Below are positions 35,340 through 44,705 of a stretch of DNA of 64,000 bases, in pieces. The translations under genes were made by a program, and so were the position numbers. Each line of letters starts with the position of its first letter. The stretch's first letter is position 1. The DNA is from Elizabethkingia occulta. Its GTDB lineage: Bacteria > Bacteroidota > Bacteroidia > Flavobacteriales > Weeksellaceae. The notes beneath the pieces are model-generated. The model was not told the DNA's origin, did no database searches, and saw nothing but the letters and a program-made list of their open reading frames with translations. The stretch spans positions 1 through 64,000 of the forward strand of contig NZ_MAHX01000013.1 of the NCBI RefSeq assembly GCF_002023715.1. Reading direction: 5' to 3'.

Positions 35340-35747
35340 TTATTTCTTAATAAGCTGTTCCAGTTTGGCCATCATTTCATCTTTTTCTTTCAGCATTCTT
35401 TCGTACAAAGCAATTTTTTCTTCGTGTACTTTAATCAATTGTTCTACTGGATTAATCGTAGAGTTATAGAAAATAGATGCGGGCTGCTGACAATTATCAA
35501 AAGTATTAGAAATAATATTGATAGCCTGTTCTTCATCAAAATTCTGAAATGCTTCCACCGGAATTTTTAATACCTCGGAAATCTTTTTTAGCAAAGGATC
35601 TTCAATAATTTCTTTCTGCTCCAGAAGCGAAATCTTCTTTTGATTCCAGTCTTCACCAAGATCAAAAGCCAAAGCATCCTGCTTTATGCCTAACATTTCA
35701 CGAAAACGCTTGACATTTCTACCCTGATGTATTTTTTTGCTTTGCAT
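35340..35747 (-). CDS. XRE family helix-turn-helix regulator
   Basis: The 135-residue protein has an N-terminal HTH_3-like domain (RNVKRFREMLGIKQDALAFD through KISEVLKIPVEAFQNF, residues about 10-65) and a C-terminal coiled coil (VEQLIKVHEEKIALYERMLK and EKDEMMAKLEQLIKK) that should drive dimerisation. Such proteins repress or activate a few targets. It lies 185 bases downstream of a putAbiC-like gene on the same strand and may regulate it, which is inference from position only. Confidence 0.87.
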   Translation of the reverse strand: MQSKKIHQGRNVKRFREMLGIKQDALAFDLGEDWNQKKISLLEQKEIIEDPLLKKISEVLKIPVEAFQNFDEEQAINIISNTFDNCQQPASIFYNSTINPVEQLIKVHEEKIALYERMLKEKDEMMAKLEQLIKK

Positions 35748-35767
35748 AGTTATGTGGCTTATAAAAA

Positions 35768-35775
35768 CAAATATA
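35768..35775 (-). promoter_or_regulatory. Candidate -7 box for the XRE gene
   Basis: Read on the minus strand this is TATATTTG, matching TAnnTTTG, 20 bases upstream of the XRE start codon. The -33 element is not clear. Confidence 0.4.
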
Positions 35776-35880
35776 AGTAAAACCTACAGGATAAAAAATG
35801 ACAGGTTTTGGCTATTTTATTTGGGGGGAAGTGAATTTTAGACTTTACCTAACATGAGTGTGATACTTATAATAGCTAGA

Positions 35881-35930
35881 AGTAATGGTAATAGTAATAG
35901 TAATGGTAATAGTAATGGTAATAGTAATAG
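35881..35930 (+). repeat. Hexanucleotide microsatellite, (RGTAAT)8
   Basis: Eight uninterrupted copies of RGTAAT (R is A or G) followed by AG lie 2 bases beyond the stop codon of the putAbiC-like gene. Such arrays can change length by slippage. Here it would alter the 3' untranslated region, not the protein. Confidence 0.85.
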
Positions 35931-35932
35931 TG

Positions 35933-36703
35933 TTAACTGTACCTTTCTTTACTATGGTGAAAAATATGAAAATATTGTATTTTATTCAAGAGTGTCATTA
36001 AAAATGAGAAATCATCAGTAGATATTTCTAGCTCGAAATGATACATTCTAGCTAAATAAATTGTATTATATATACTTTCTATAACCTGTGGAAACATAAA
36101 TCCTAGATTTTTTTGAAATATGGTTCTTAATTCATTTTTATCACTGGTGGTTAATTTACTTGTGTTTAAGATATCATTTAATGTTAAAAAACAATTATCA
36201 GTTGATATTATAAAAGATGATATCTTACTACCTGATTCATTAATTAAGCTTAGATTTTGTAGAATTGCTTCTTTATTATCTAAAGCTATCTTTACTCTCT
36301 CTTCTCGAGTTTCTGAAAATACAAGACTAACATGTTTTAAATTTTCATATAAATAATAGAGTGCCTCATTATTGCAGATTTTTACATCACTATCTTTTAG
36401 CACTAATTTTTCTAACGCTTTTTCATATCTATCCAATTGAACATACACGAAATTTGTCATTCGATCATGAAGATATTGATATTTCGATTCTTCGAAGTCT
36501 TTTCTTTGAATTATCATTGATATAATCACACCACAAAATGCTAATGCTGAAAAAAAAGTGTTTAATGCTCCAAAGCTATCACCAAATACGCCTTGTTCAT
36601 TTGAATCGTGGATAAATAGATTTAAAAATATTGGATAGAGAATAATTATAAAAAGAATAATTATAATTATATACATTGGTCGTTTTAAAAAGAAATGTTT
36701 CAT
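35933..36703 (-). CDS. Putative phage abortive infection protein (putAbiC-like), membrane-anchored
   Basis: I place the start at MKHFFLKRPMY (256 residues); a start 26 codons upstream is possible. Two transmembrane helices (residues about 10-30 and 43-65) flank SNEQGVFGDSFGALNTFFSA, the signature of the family annotated as putative phage abortive infection proteins (putAbiC), followed by IIQRKDFEESKYQY and a soluble helical C-terminal domain. Such proteins are thought to sense infection or membrane stress. The actual activity is unknown. The second helix and the GDSFGALN block support the call; there is no partner gene besides an XRE regulator. Confidence 0.72.
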   Translation of the reverse strand: MKHFFLKRPMYIIIIILFIIILYPIFLNLFIHDSNEQGVFGDSFGALNTFFSALAFCGVIISMIIQRKDFEESKYQYLHDRMTNFVYVQLDRYEKALEKLVLKDSDVKICNNEALYYLYENLKHVSLVFSETREERVKIALDNKEAILQNLSLINESGSKISSFIISTDNCFLTLNDILNTSKLTTSDKNELRTIFQKNLGFMFPQVIESIYNTIYLARMYHFELEISTDDFSFLMTLLNKIQYFHIFHHSKERYS

Positions 36704-36830
36704 TTTATGTATATGGATATGAAATTGTGATATACTCTCAAACTTACAAAAATTTAGCTTTTCAAAGAAATTTACTGACATAATATAAATAGTTATATAA
36801 GTTTAATATATTTTATTAACAGAAAAGCAA

Positions 36831-36858
36831 AAAACCGCTCTGTTTCCAGAACGGTTTT
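36831..36858 (-). terminator. Terminator of groEL
   Basis: AAAACCGCTCTG and CAGAACGGTTTT form a stem with one mismatch around TTTC. On the minus strand a T run follows. It lies 26 bases after the groEL stop codon and resembles the XRE terminator at 35289-35315. Confidence 0.85.
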
Positions 36859-36883
36859 AATATATCGTCTCAGCGACTCGCTG

Positions 36884-38623
<1,740 letters not shown>

Positions 38624-38902
38624 TTATCCGATGATTCCTAATAAATCAGCTTCTCTGATGATTAAGTAGTCTTTTCCTTCCAGTTTTAATTCAGCACCGG
38701 AGTATTTTCCATAAAGTACTTTATCTCCAACTTTTACAGTTAACGGTTCGTCTTTTTTACCGTTTCCAACAGCTACAACTGTTCCTTCCTGCGGCTTTTC
38801 TTTTGCAGTGTCCGGGATAATGATTCCTGAGGCAGTTTTAGTTTCTGCAGCGATTGGTTCTACAAGAACTCTGTCTGCTAATGGTTTGAAGTTTACTGAC
38901 AT
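38624..38902 (-). CDS. groES: Co-chaperonin GroES (10 kDa)
   Basis: The start was placed at [16 protein letters not shown], which is the normal GroES beginning and gives 92 residues. A longer frame would add 24 residues unrelated to GroES. The mobile-loop region ([20 protein letters not shown]) and [20 protein letters not shown] are present. GroES caps the GroEL ring. It is the first gene of the groESL pair, and its upstream region contains repeats and two TTGGCAGA direct copies. Confidence 0.98.
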   Translation of the reverse strand: MSVNFKPLADRVLVEPIAAETKTASGIIIPDTAKEKPQEGTVVAVGNGKKDEPLTVKVGDKVLYGKYSGAELKLEGKDYLIIREADLLGIIG

Positions 38903-39148
38903 AATTATCTTAATTTTTTTGATTTTCTGGTTTAGTTTTCTCCAACAATGTGCCAAGTTGGTTATTGGTTGCAAGTTGTAAGTTCAGGGTTAAAAATTGG
39001 CAGACTTTTTCTCGGGATAAGAAATTTTGGCAGAAAAAATGAAAATACAATTTTAAGATCCGAACCAGAAAGGCATAAATCTGAACTCGTAATTTGAAGC
39101 TTATTAACCGCAAAAGACACAAACGAATATTGCTGCCGAAAAGTTTTT

Positions 39149-39284
39149 ACCACATAGATACATAGTTTCCATAGTGTTGAATAAGGGTATCTTCGATACT
39201 AACATAGAATACATAGCTGATGTGTGAAAATTTATTTTCCTATGTAGAACCTATTCGGGGTTATTGGCTATGTACCTATATGGT
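39149..39284 (+). repeat. Element with terminal inverted repeats, inverted single copy
   Basis: It starts ACCACATAGATACATAG and ends CTATGTACCTATATGGT, which are imperfect inverse copies. Between them it is the reverse complement of the 137-bp units at 44023-44463, including the shared CATAGCTGATGTGTGAAAAT core. It is non-coding. Confidence 0.8.
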
Positions 39285-39333
39285 TTAGAAATTAGAATAA
39301 ACCACAAAAGGCACAAAAGAAGTTTTGGTTTTT

Positions 39334-39391
39334 ACCACATAGGGACATAGGGTTTATGACTGAAAAGTATTTTACTATGTATCTATGTGGT
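39334..39391 (+). repeat. Short 58-bp form of the terminal-inverted-repeat element
   Basis: ACCACATAGGGACATAG and CTATGTATCTATGTGGT bound a short centre that includes GACTGAAAAGTATTTTA. It looks like an internal-deletion relative of the 137-bp element. A partner with a shortened end lies at 44590-44635 in reverse complement. Confidence 0.7.
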
Positions 39392-39562
39392 TTGAAAGTA
39401 TTTCGCTTAGAGGTTTTTGCTAAGCGTTCGCGGCTTTGCGGTCTTAGAAACATAATAAATGTACAAGGAATCTTTGCGTACTTTGCATTTAAACTATTAC
39501 CACAAAATTTTTACCCAAGATACTTATGCTATGTATCTATGTGGTTTGAAAATAGGCATAAA

Positions 39563-39592
39563 AAAGCCTTATCACATATGCAATAAGGCTTT
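39563..39592 (-). terminator. Terminator of the M1 aminopeptidase gene
   Basis: AAAGCCTTAT and ATAAGGCTTT form a 10-bp perfect stem around a 10-base loop, and the minus strand continues with six T. It lies 30 bases after the stop codon at 39622. Confidence 0.85.
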
Positions 39593-39621
39593 AAATCATA
39601 TTAATTAATAATTGATCCTGG

Positions 39622-41982
39622 CTATTTCTTTGCGGCCTGCATTGGATTCATGACACCATTTGCAGCGCCTCTTGCCTGATTTTGTTTCGCTTTGAAGATG
39701 CTAAACTTGCTGGCTTCAGGCATTGCTCCCCAATAGTTGTTGGAAGTATCGATGTCTGCCGTTTCCAACATTGGGTCTAGTTGTATAGATTTTACTTTCT
39801 TGTTGAAGAAGTAAGTTTTGGATGCTTTTTGCTCGTTGTGTCTCCAGATTTGGGCAGAAGTCCTGTCTCTGGTTTTAGAACCATCTTCAAAAGTGAATTC
39901 CACAATTAGCGGCATTACCAGTCCGCCTTTGTTGGCGAAGTCTACCTGATAAGCGTAAGTATCTTTATACTGTTCTTTGTCTTTTCCTGTCAGGTTTTCT
40001 GATGCCGGCGTTTTTACTTCGAAAGTTTTGTTAGGATCTACTTTCTCCATACCTCTGTCATATCTCCAATAGAAATCCTGTGCTTCCTTGTCTTTATCGG
40101 TATAGAAAGTTATTCTCTTGTCCTCGCGGTTTCTGATTTTTGAAATGTCATCGAATACCGGAAGATCTGGTTTTGCAACTTTTACAGAAGTAGATTTTTC
40201 TACAGCTTTTGTATCGGTGTCAGCTTTTGCAACGCTTACTTTTTCTATCGCAATATCTACAGGATCTGTTCCGTAGAACCAACCTCTCCAGAACCAGTCA
40301 AGGTCCTCGGCACTGGCATCCTCCATTGTTCTGAAGAAATCTGCCGGAGTAGGGTGGCGGAAAGCCCATCTTTTAGCATAGGTTTTAAATGCTTTATCGA
40401 AAAGCTCGCGGCCCATAATGGTTTCTCTAAGAATATTAAGTCCGGTTGCCGGTTTGGAATAAGCATTAGGACCAAAACGCGTAATATTTTCGGAATTCGT
40501 CATAATAGGTTCCAGTTCATCTTTCGGAAGCTTCATATAATCCACAATAGTGTGTGCCGAGCCTCTTTTAGACGGGAATTTGTTATCCCAAAGTTCTTCG
40601 GTCAGATATTCCACAAAGGTATTAAGTCCCTCATCCATCCAGCTCCATTGGCGCTCGTCACTGTTTACAATCATTGGGAAGAAGTTGTGTCCCACTTCGT
40701 GGATCACCACACCAATCATTCCATTTTTAGTGGCTTCCGAATAAGTGCCGTCTTTTTCTGCTCTACCATAGTTGAAGCAAATCATCGGATATTCCATTCC
40801 GTTAGAAGCTTCCACACTCTGTGCTACAGGATATGGATAAGGAATTGTAAAGTCTGAATAGGTTTTAATCGTGTGTGCTACAGCTCTTGTGGAAAACTTG
40901 CTGTAGATAGGATAAGCTTCTTTTCCGTAGAAGCTCATACACATTACTTTGTTATTGTTTTCGGCGATCACCTGTGGCATAGCATCCCATACAAACTTAC
41001 GGGAAGATCCCCATGCAAAGTCTCGCACGTCATTGGCTTCGAAAATCCAGGTTTTTCTTTCCTTGGATTTATTTTTCTCCGCTTTTTTGGCTTCGTCCAG
41101 TGTAACGATTTCTATAGGTGCAGTAGCACTTTGTGCCTTTTGCCATCTTTGTTTTTGTTCGGAAGACATTACCTGATCGTAGTTTTTACATTCACCGGTA
41201 GCTCCTACAATATGATCTGCAGGAACATTGATGCTTACCTTATAGTTACCGAAAGGAAGTGCAAATTCTCCACGTCCTGTAAACTGATGGTTCTGCCATC
41301 CCTGGAAATCGCTGTATACGCACATTCTCGGGAACCATTGCGTCATGGTGAAAAGGTAATTACCATCTTCCGGGAAGTATTCATATCCACCGCGGCCACC
41401 ATCTTTCATTCTATCAGATATGTTGTAGTTCCAGTCTACTTTAAAGACTATTTTTTCTCCTTTCTTCAGAGGTGTAGTAAGGTCTATACGCATCATGGTT
41501 TTGTTGATGGTATATTTTAGCGGACTGCCATTAGCATCCGTAACTTTTTCTATTCTTACGCCATAGCCATTATCTTTTACCGGAAATTCCGAAATCTTCA
41601 GTTTGTCTGCAGTAACAGCCTGCGGAATCGTACTGGAGAATTCGAATCCTGCATTGTTCACAGAGCTGTGCTCGTTTTCATCCAGCTGTAACCACAGATA
41701 GTCTAAGGTATCCGGAGAGTTGTTGTAATAAGTAACGGTTTCGGATGCTTTCAGATGTTGTTTGTCCTCATCCAAGTAAGCATTGATATTGTAGTCTGCA
41801 CGCTGCTGCCAGTATTTTTCACCTGGAGCGCCGCTGGCAGTTCTGTATACATTGGGCGTAGGAAGTATGGTTCCTAACTGTTCGAATTTGTTTCCGTGAT
41901 TGCTGCCCGGATTGTTCTGAATATTCTGTGCAAAGGCACCAAGGCTGCAAAGTGATAATAAATACAGAGACTTAAATTTCAT
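39622..41982 (-). CDS. Secreted M1 family metallopeptidase (aminopeptidase)
   Basis: The start was set at MKFKSLYLLSLCSLGAFAQ, a clean signal peptide (786 residues). The zinc motif HEVGH (in GVVIHEVGHNFF) lies near residue 425, and the third ligand Glu is in MDEGLNTFVEYL. The exopeptidase loop reads SNGMEYPM in place of GAMEN. The family removes N-terminal residues from peptides; here it should act in the periplasm or on the surface. A HupE-like and a DUF6702 gene follow upstream in the order often seen in Flavobacteriia. The promoter is well supported. Confidence 0.93.
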   Translation of the reverse strand: MKFKSLYLLSLCSLGAFAQNIQNNPGSNHGNKFEQLGTILPTPNVYRTASGAPGEKYWQQRADYNINAYLDEDKQHLKASETVTYYNNSPDTLDYLWLQLDENEHSSVNNAGFEFSSTIPQAVTADKLKISEFPVKDNGYGVRIEKVTDANGSPLKYTINKTMMRIDLTTPLKKGEKIVFKVDWNYNISDRMKDGGRGGYEYFPEDGNYLFTMTQWFPRMCVYSDFQGWQNHQFTGRGEFALPFGNYKVSINVPADHIVGATGECKNYDQVMSSEQKQRWQKAQSATAPIEIVTLDEAKKAEKNKSKERKTWIFEANDVRDFAWGSSRKFVWDAMPQVIAENNNKVMCMSFYGKEAYPIYSKFSTRAVAHTIKTYSDFTIPYPYPVAQSVEASNGMEYPMICFNYGRAEKDGTYSEATKNGMIGVVIHEVGHNFFPMIVNSDERQWSWMDEGLNTFVEYLTEELWDNKFPSKRGSAHTIVDYMKLPKDELEPIMTNSENITRFGPNAYSKPATGLNILRETIMGRELFDKAFKTYAKRWAFRHPTPADFFRTMEDASAEDLDWFWRGWFYGTDPVDIAIEKVSVAKADTDTKAVEKSTSVKVAKPDLPVFDDISKIRNREDKRITFYTDKDKEAQDFYWRYDRGMEKVDPNKTFEVKTPASENLTGKDKEQYKDTYAYQVDFANKGGLVMPLIVEFTFEDGSKTRDRTSAQIWRHNEQKASKTYFFNKKVKSIQLDPMLETADIDTSNNYWGAMPEASKFSIFKAKQNQARGAANGVMNPMQAAKK

Positions 41983-42002
41983 GGTCGAAATTATTTTTAT
42001 TT

Positions 42003-42036
42003 CAAAGGTATAAAAATGCAGGTGTATTTTCTGCAA
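42003..42036 (-). promoter_or_regulatory. Promoter of the M1 aminopeptidase gene
   Basis: On the minus strand this reads TTG, 23 bases, TACCTTTG. It matches the Bacteroidota TTG-N(17-23)-TAnnTTTG promoter and ends 20 bases upstream of the start codon. Confidence 0.65.
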
Positions 42037-42093
42037 AAAGGAGCGAACTTTTTTACAGAATTATTTGATAATTGTTTTATAAGTATTGAATCC

Positions 42094-42672
42094 TTAAAAA
42101 GGAATTCTTTCTAAAGCCATTTGCAGGGACAATGCAAATACACCGGAGGAAATAAACATAATCCAGTTTTTCCGATCCAGCTTGAAGATGGTTGTTAGTA
42201 AAAACAGAATAATAAGAACGGCGAGTACAACGACAATCTGTCCCAGTTCAAGACCTATATTAAAGCCTAATAATCCTGTCGTAATGCTTTGTTCTTTAGC
42301 CAGCGTTATCCGGATAGAATTGGCGAATCCCATCCCGTGGATCAAACCAAAAAATAGTGCCAGAGAGTAATTGAGCTTCATTTGCTTCTGGACGTTGTTT
42401 TTGCCAAAAATATTAATCAGTGCAGTAATGGCAATAGTACATGGAATAAGAAATTCTACCCACGCAGAAGGAACTCTCAGTATATCGAAAACGCTTAGTG
42501 CCAGTGTAAGAGAATGCCCAATCGTAAATGCGGTAACCAGAATCAGTACTTTTTTGAAATCCTGTATGGTGTATACAGCAATTAGTACAAGTATAAATAA
42601 CTGATGATCCAGTGCATCTTTACTAACAATATGATCCCAGCCCATCCTGAGGTAAAACATAAAATCGTTCAT
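42094..42672 (-). CDS. HupE/UreJ family membrane protein
   Basis: The 192-residue integral membrane protein has about six helices. HSLTLALSVFDILRVPSAWV and FGLIHGMGFANSIRITLAKE carry the histidines and small residues typical of the HupE/UreJ fold, which is linked to nickel or cobalt handling in the founding members. In Flavobacteriia this gene often sits near M1 peptidase and DUF6702 genes, as here, with no hydrogenase or urease nearby, so a metal role is uncertain. Confidence 0.88.
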   Translation of the reverse strand: MNDFMFYLRMGWDHIVSKDALDHQLFILVLIAVYTIQDFKKVLILVTAFTIGHSLTLALSVFDILRVPSAWVEFLIPCTIAITALINIFGKNNVQKQMKLNYSLALFFGLIHGMGFANSIRITLAKEQSITTGLLGFNIGLELGQIVVVLAVLIILFLLTTIFKLDRKNWIMFISSGVFALSLQMALERIPF

Positions 42673-42759
42673 GGCGTCGTTTTTGCGAAAATATTGATTA
42701 TTTTTGAATTAGTTTAACGGCAATGGCTTTTAAATACTAATAATTATAAATGTGTGCAG

Positions 42760-43272
42760 ATGAAAATCTTTTTTAGGATCTTTTTGCTGATTTCGGGAAT
42801 CTTGTTTTTTTCTTCTGCAAAAGCAAAAGATGTTCATCCTTATCATGTAGGTTCGGTAGAGTTCAGCTACAATGCTAAATCTCAGACTTTTGAGATTACC
42901 GGAAAGTTCTTTATAGACGATATGGAAAATGCGCTGGATAAAAAGTATGCGAAAAAGGTATTTTTCAATAACCCAAAATTTAAAAGTGACATGCAGTCTC
43001 TGCTGCAGAAATACTTTGAGGAATATCTGAAGCTGAAAGTTAATAACAATCAAATCCGGATCAACTTTTTGGGTTACGAAGAAAATTCGGAAGCTGTAGA
43101 TGTATATCTGGAAACCGAAAAGGTTGTCAATCCTAAAAAAATAGAAACGGCAGTGAGTATACTGTATAATTTATTCGATGATCAAATGAATATTATACAT
43201 GTTGTGGTAGGCGGGCAAAGGAAGAGTACTAAATTGCTGTATCCCGACCGCTATCAGTATCAGCAGTTCTAA
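42760..43272 (+). CDS. DUF6702 family exported protein
   Basis: I chose the ATG at 42760 (170 residues); a GTG two codons earlier is less likely. A signal peptide ends near SSAKAK. The family pattern HPYHVGSVEFSYNAKSQTFE and KFFIDDMENALDKKY is clear, as is the C-terminal NIIHVVVGGQRKSTKLL. The function is unknown. It is divergent from the HupE-like gene, shares its promoter region, and ends in a stop overlapping that of acpH. Confidence 0.87.
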   Translation: MKIFFRIFLLISGILFFSSAKAKDVHPYHVGSVEFSYNAKSQTFEITGKFFIDDMENALDKKYAKKVFFNNPKFKSDMQSLLQKYFEEYLKLKVNNNQIRINFLGYEENSEAVDVYLETEKVVNPKKIETAVSILYNLFDDQMNIIHVVVGGQRKSTKLLYPDRYQYQQF

Positions 43273-43844
43273 ACTTTCAGATTTTCTATGTGACTTTTCA
43301 GGTCCGGAAAAAACTCATCATAACATTCTTTCAGGAAATCTTTTTCCTCCATAAACGAATTGAAAACCGGAATATCCTTTTCCAGATACCTGGCCTTGTT
43401 CAGAACATTTTGCAGGCTGTATTTTATGCCCCAGTCGTATCGGTAATTAAAAAGCCAGTCATCGGCCTCCATTTTAGGAAGGATATGGAGAAATCTATCA
43501 GGAAGTATTTCCTCATAATTCCATAATGTGTTGTACACATGTCGTGTATGTTTCTTCCAGTCAGTTTCATCGTGTATCGTAATGTCGTTAGCAAGGAAGT
43601 AATCCATACTCACATCTACAAAAGCTCCGGAATATAATCTGACCAAAGGCTGGAAAACTTTTTTGGCTTTATGAGTAATAGGATGCTGATCAGTATAGGT
43701 GTCAATTTCCCTGTGGATAACAATGCCTTGTTGTACTTCGGTGGGAAGCTTTTCACGGTCGGCATTTCTGACATAGTCCGCTATCATATTGCCCACAATT
43801 TGTCCATCGGAAAACGATAAATAGGAATGAGCAAGGAGATTCAT
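43269..43844 (-). CDS. acpH: ACP phosphodiesterase (acyl-carrier-protein phosphodiesterase)
   Basis: The 191-residue protein has the AcpH pattern: MNLLAHSYLSFSDGQIVGNM start, IVIHREIDTYTDQHPITHKA (metal-binding His/Asp) and YSGAFVDVSMDYFLANDI. AcpH removes the 4-phosphopantetheine arm from acyl carrier protein. Its stop codon overlaps the convergent DUF6702 stop by four bases (CTAA). It lies on the inner side of a repeat-rich region. Confidence 0.88.
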   Translation of the reverse strand: MNLLAHSYLSFSDGQIVGNMIADYVRNADREKLPTEVQQGIVIHREIDTYTDQHPITHKAKKVFQPLVRLYSGAFVDVSMDYFLANDITIHDETDWKKHTRHVYNTLWNYEEILPDRFLHILPKMEADDWLFNYRYDWGIKYSLQNVLNKARYLEKDIPVFNSFMEEKDFLKECYDEFFPDLKSHIENLKV

Positions 43845-43928
43845 CTTTATTTTATTTGAGTAAAGGTAGCGAATTTGTTCAGAACAAATTGTAAAGGTCT
43901 TTTCCGAGCAGCTTAAAGGAAAGATCTG

Positions 43929-44685
43929 ATATTTTACCTTTAGGTGAAGTCTTTGTGCCCTAAAAACCCTTAGTACATTAATATTTCTTTTGTGCCTTTT
44001 GTGGTTTATTCTAAATTCTTAAACCACATAGGAACATAGCCAATAATTCTTAAGAAGTTTTGCATAGGAAAATAAATTTTCACACATCAGCTATGTATTC
44101 TATGTAAGTGTCGAAGATACCTTTATCTAAAGTTATGAAAACTATGAAAGCTATGTGGTAGAAATCTCCTTTTAACCACATAGGAACATAGCTAATAGTC
44201 CTGAATAAGGTTTTGCATAGGAAAATAAATTTTCACACATCAGCTATGTATTCTATGTAAGTATAGAAGATACCTTTATCCAATGTTATGAGAACTATGT
44301 AACTATGTGGTAGAAATCTCCTTTTAACCGCATAGGAACATAGCTAATAGTCCTGAATAAGGTTTTGCATAGGAAAATAAATTTTCACACATCAGCTATG
44401 TATTCTATGTCAGTATCGAAGATACCTTTTTCCAACGCTATGAAAACTATGTAACTATGTGGTAGAACTTTTGTTGTAAGTAGTTATTTAAACGCAAAGT
44501 ACGCAAAGATTCTTTGGATATTTATTGTGCTTTTAAGTCCGCAAGGCCGCTAACGCTTAGCAACGACCTCAAAGTCCAATGCTTTTAAACCATATAAAAT
44601 ACTTTTCAGCCATAAACTCTATGTCCCTATGTGGTAAAACCAAACGGCAGCAATATTTTATTGTGTCTTTTGTGGTTTATTCTAT
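43929..44685 (-). repeat. Composite intergenic repeat, copy 3 (reverse orientation, expanded)
   Basis: Read on the minus strand, the order is AATAAACCACAAAAGACACA, a 58-bp-like short element, TTGCTAAGCGTTAGCGGC, CTTTGCGTACTTTGCGTTTA, three tandem 137-bp elements, then AATAAACCACAAAAGGCACA and CTTCACCTAAAGGTAAAAT. This is the same set of modules as at 39104-39552 and 10651-10796. Confidence 0.8.
44023..44463 (+). repeat. Three tandem 152-bp units, each a 137-bp terminal-inverted-repeat element plus spacer
   Basis: Elements run from 44023 to 44159, 44175 to 44311 and 44327 to 44463. Each is 137 bp, starting ACCACATAGGAACATAG (one copy with ACCGCATAG) and ending near CTATGTAACTATGTGGT, so the ends are inverse copies with two differences. 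A 15-bp spacer (AGAAATCTCCTTTTA with one more base) separates the first two and the last two. The repeats are very similar to one another, which points to recent tandem expansion. Confidence 0.88.
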
Positions 44686-44705
44686 TTAGTAGTGACTTCG
44701 GAGTT

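Larger units (their letters stand above)
39104..39552 (+). repeat. Composite intergenic repeat, copy 2
   Basis: In order this contains AACCGCAAAAGACACAAACG with ATATTGCTGCCG (39104-39138), a 136-bp element with terminal inverted repeats (39149-39284), AATAAACCACAAAAGGCACA (39296-39315), a 58-bp short element (39334-39391), TTGCTAAGCGTTCGCGGC and CTTTGCGTACTTTGCATTTA. The same modules appear in reverse complement at 43929-44685, on the other side of four genes. No ORF of note is present. Confidence 0.8.
38903..39621. other. 719-bp intergenic region upstream of groES
   Basis: No protein gene is visible. The part next to groES should hold its promoter. Two direct copies of TTGGCAGA at 38997-39004 and 39027-39034 (30 bases apart) are noted. 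No CIRCE operator (TTAGCACTC and its inverse) was found. The part from 39104 to 39552 is a composite repeat, and 39563-39592 is the terminator of the M1 peptidase gene. Confidence 0.6.
43845..44705. other. 861-bp repeat-rich intergenic region
   Basis: No protein gene is visible. It contains the composite repeat described separately (43929-44685), including three tandem 152-bp units. The remainder next to acpH (43845-43928) shows no recognised element. Confidence 0.7.

Noticed and set aside
35933-36781. Start of the putAbiC-like gene 26 codons upstream (MSVNFFEKLN)
   Set aside because: The internal MKHFFLKRPMY start puts the first helix right behind a basic N-terminus, as in typical membrane proteins; the upstream extension is possible but not supported by a family pattern.
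40354-41520. Long plus-strand open frames (167 and 215 residues) inside the M1 aminopeptidase gene
   Set aside because: They lie entirely antisense to a gene with an intact zinc motif and signal peptide, and their translations look like codon-bias shadows (rich in Phe, Ser, His) without family motifs.
44023-44463. Possible CRISPR array
   Set aside because: Units are 152 bp and nearly the same throughout, without short repeats separated by unique spacers, and no cas gene is near.
39104-44685. Composite transposon carrying the M1 peptidase block
   Set aside because: There is no transposase, no IS-like coding sequence and no visible target-site duplication at the arms, so only inverted non-coding repeats can be claimed.
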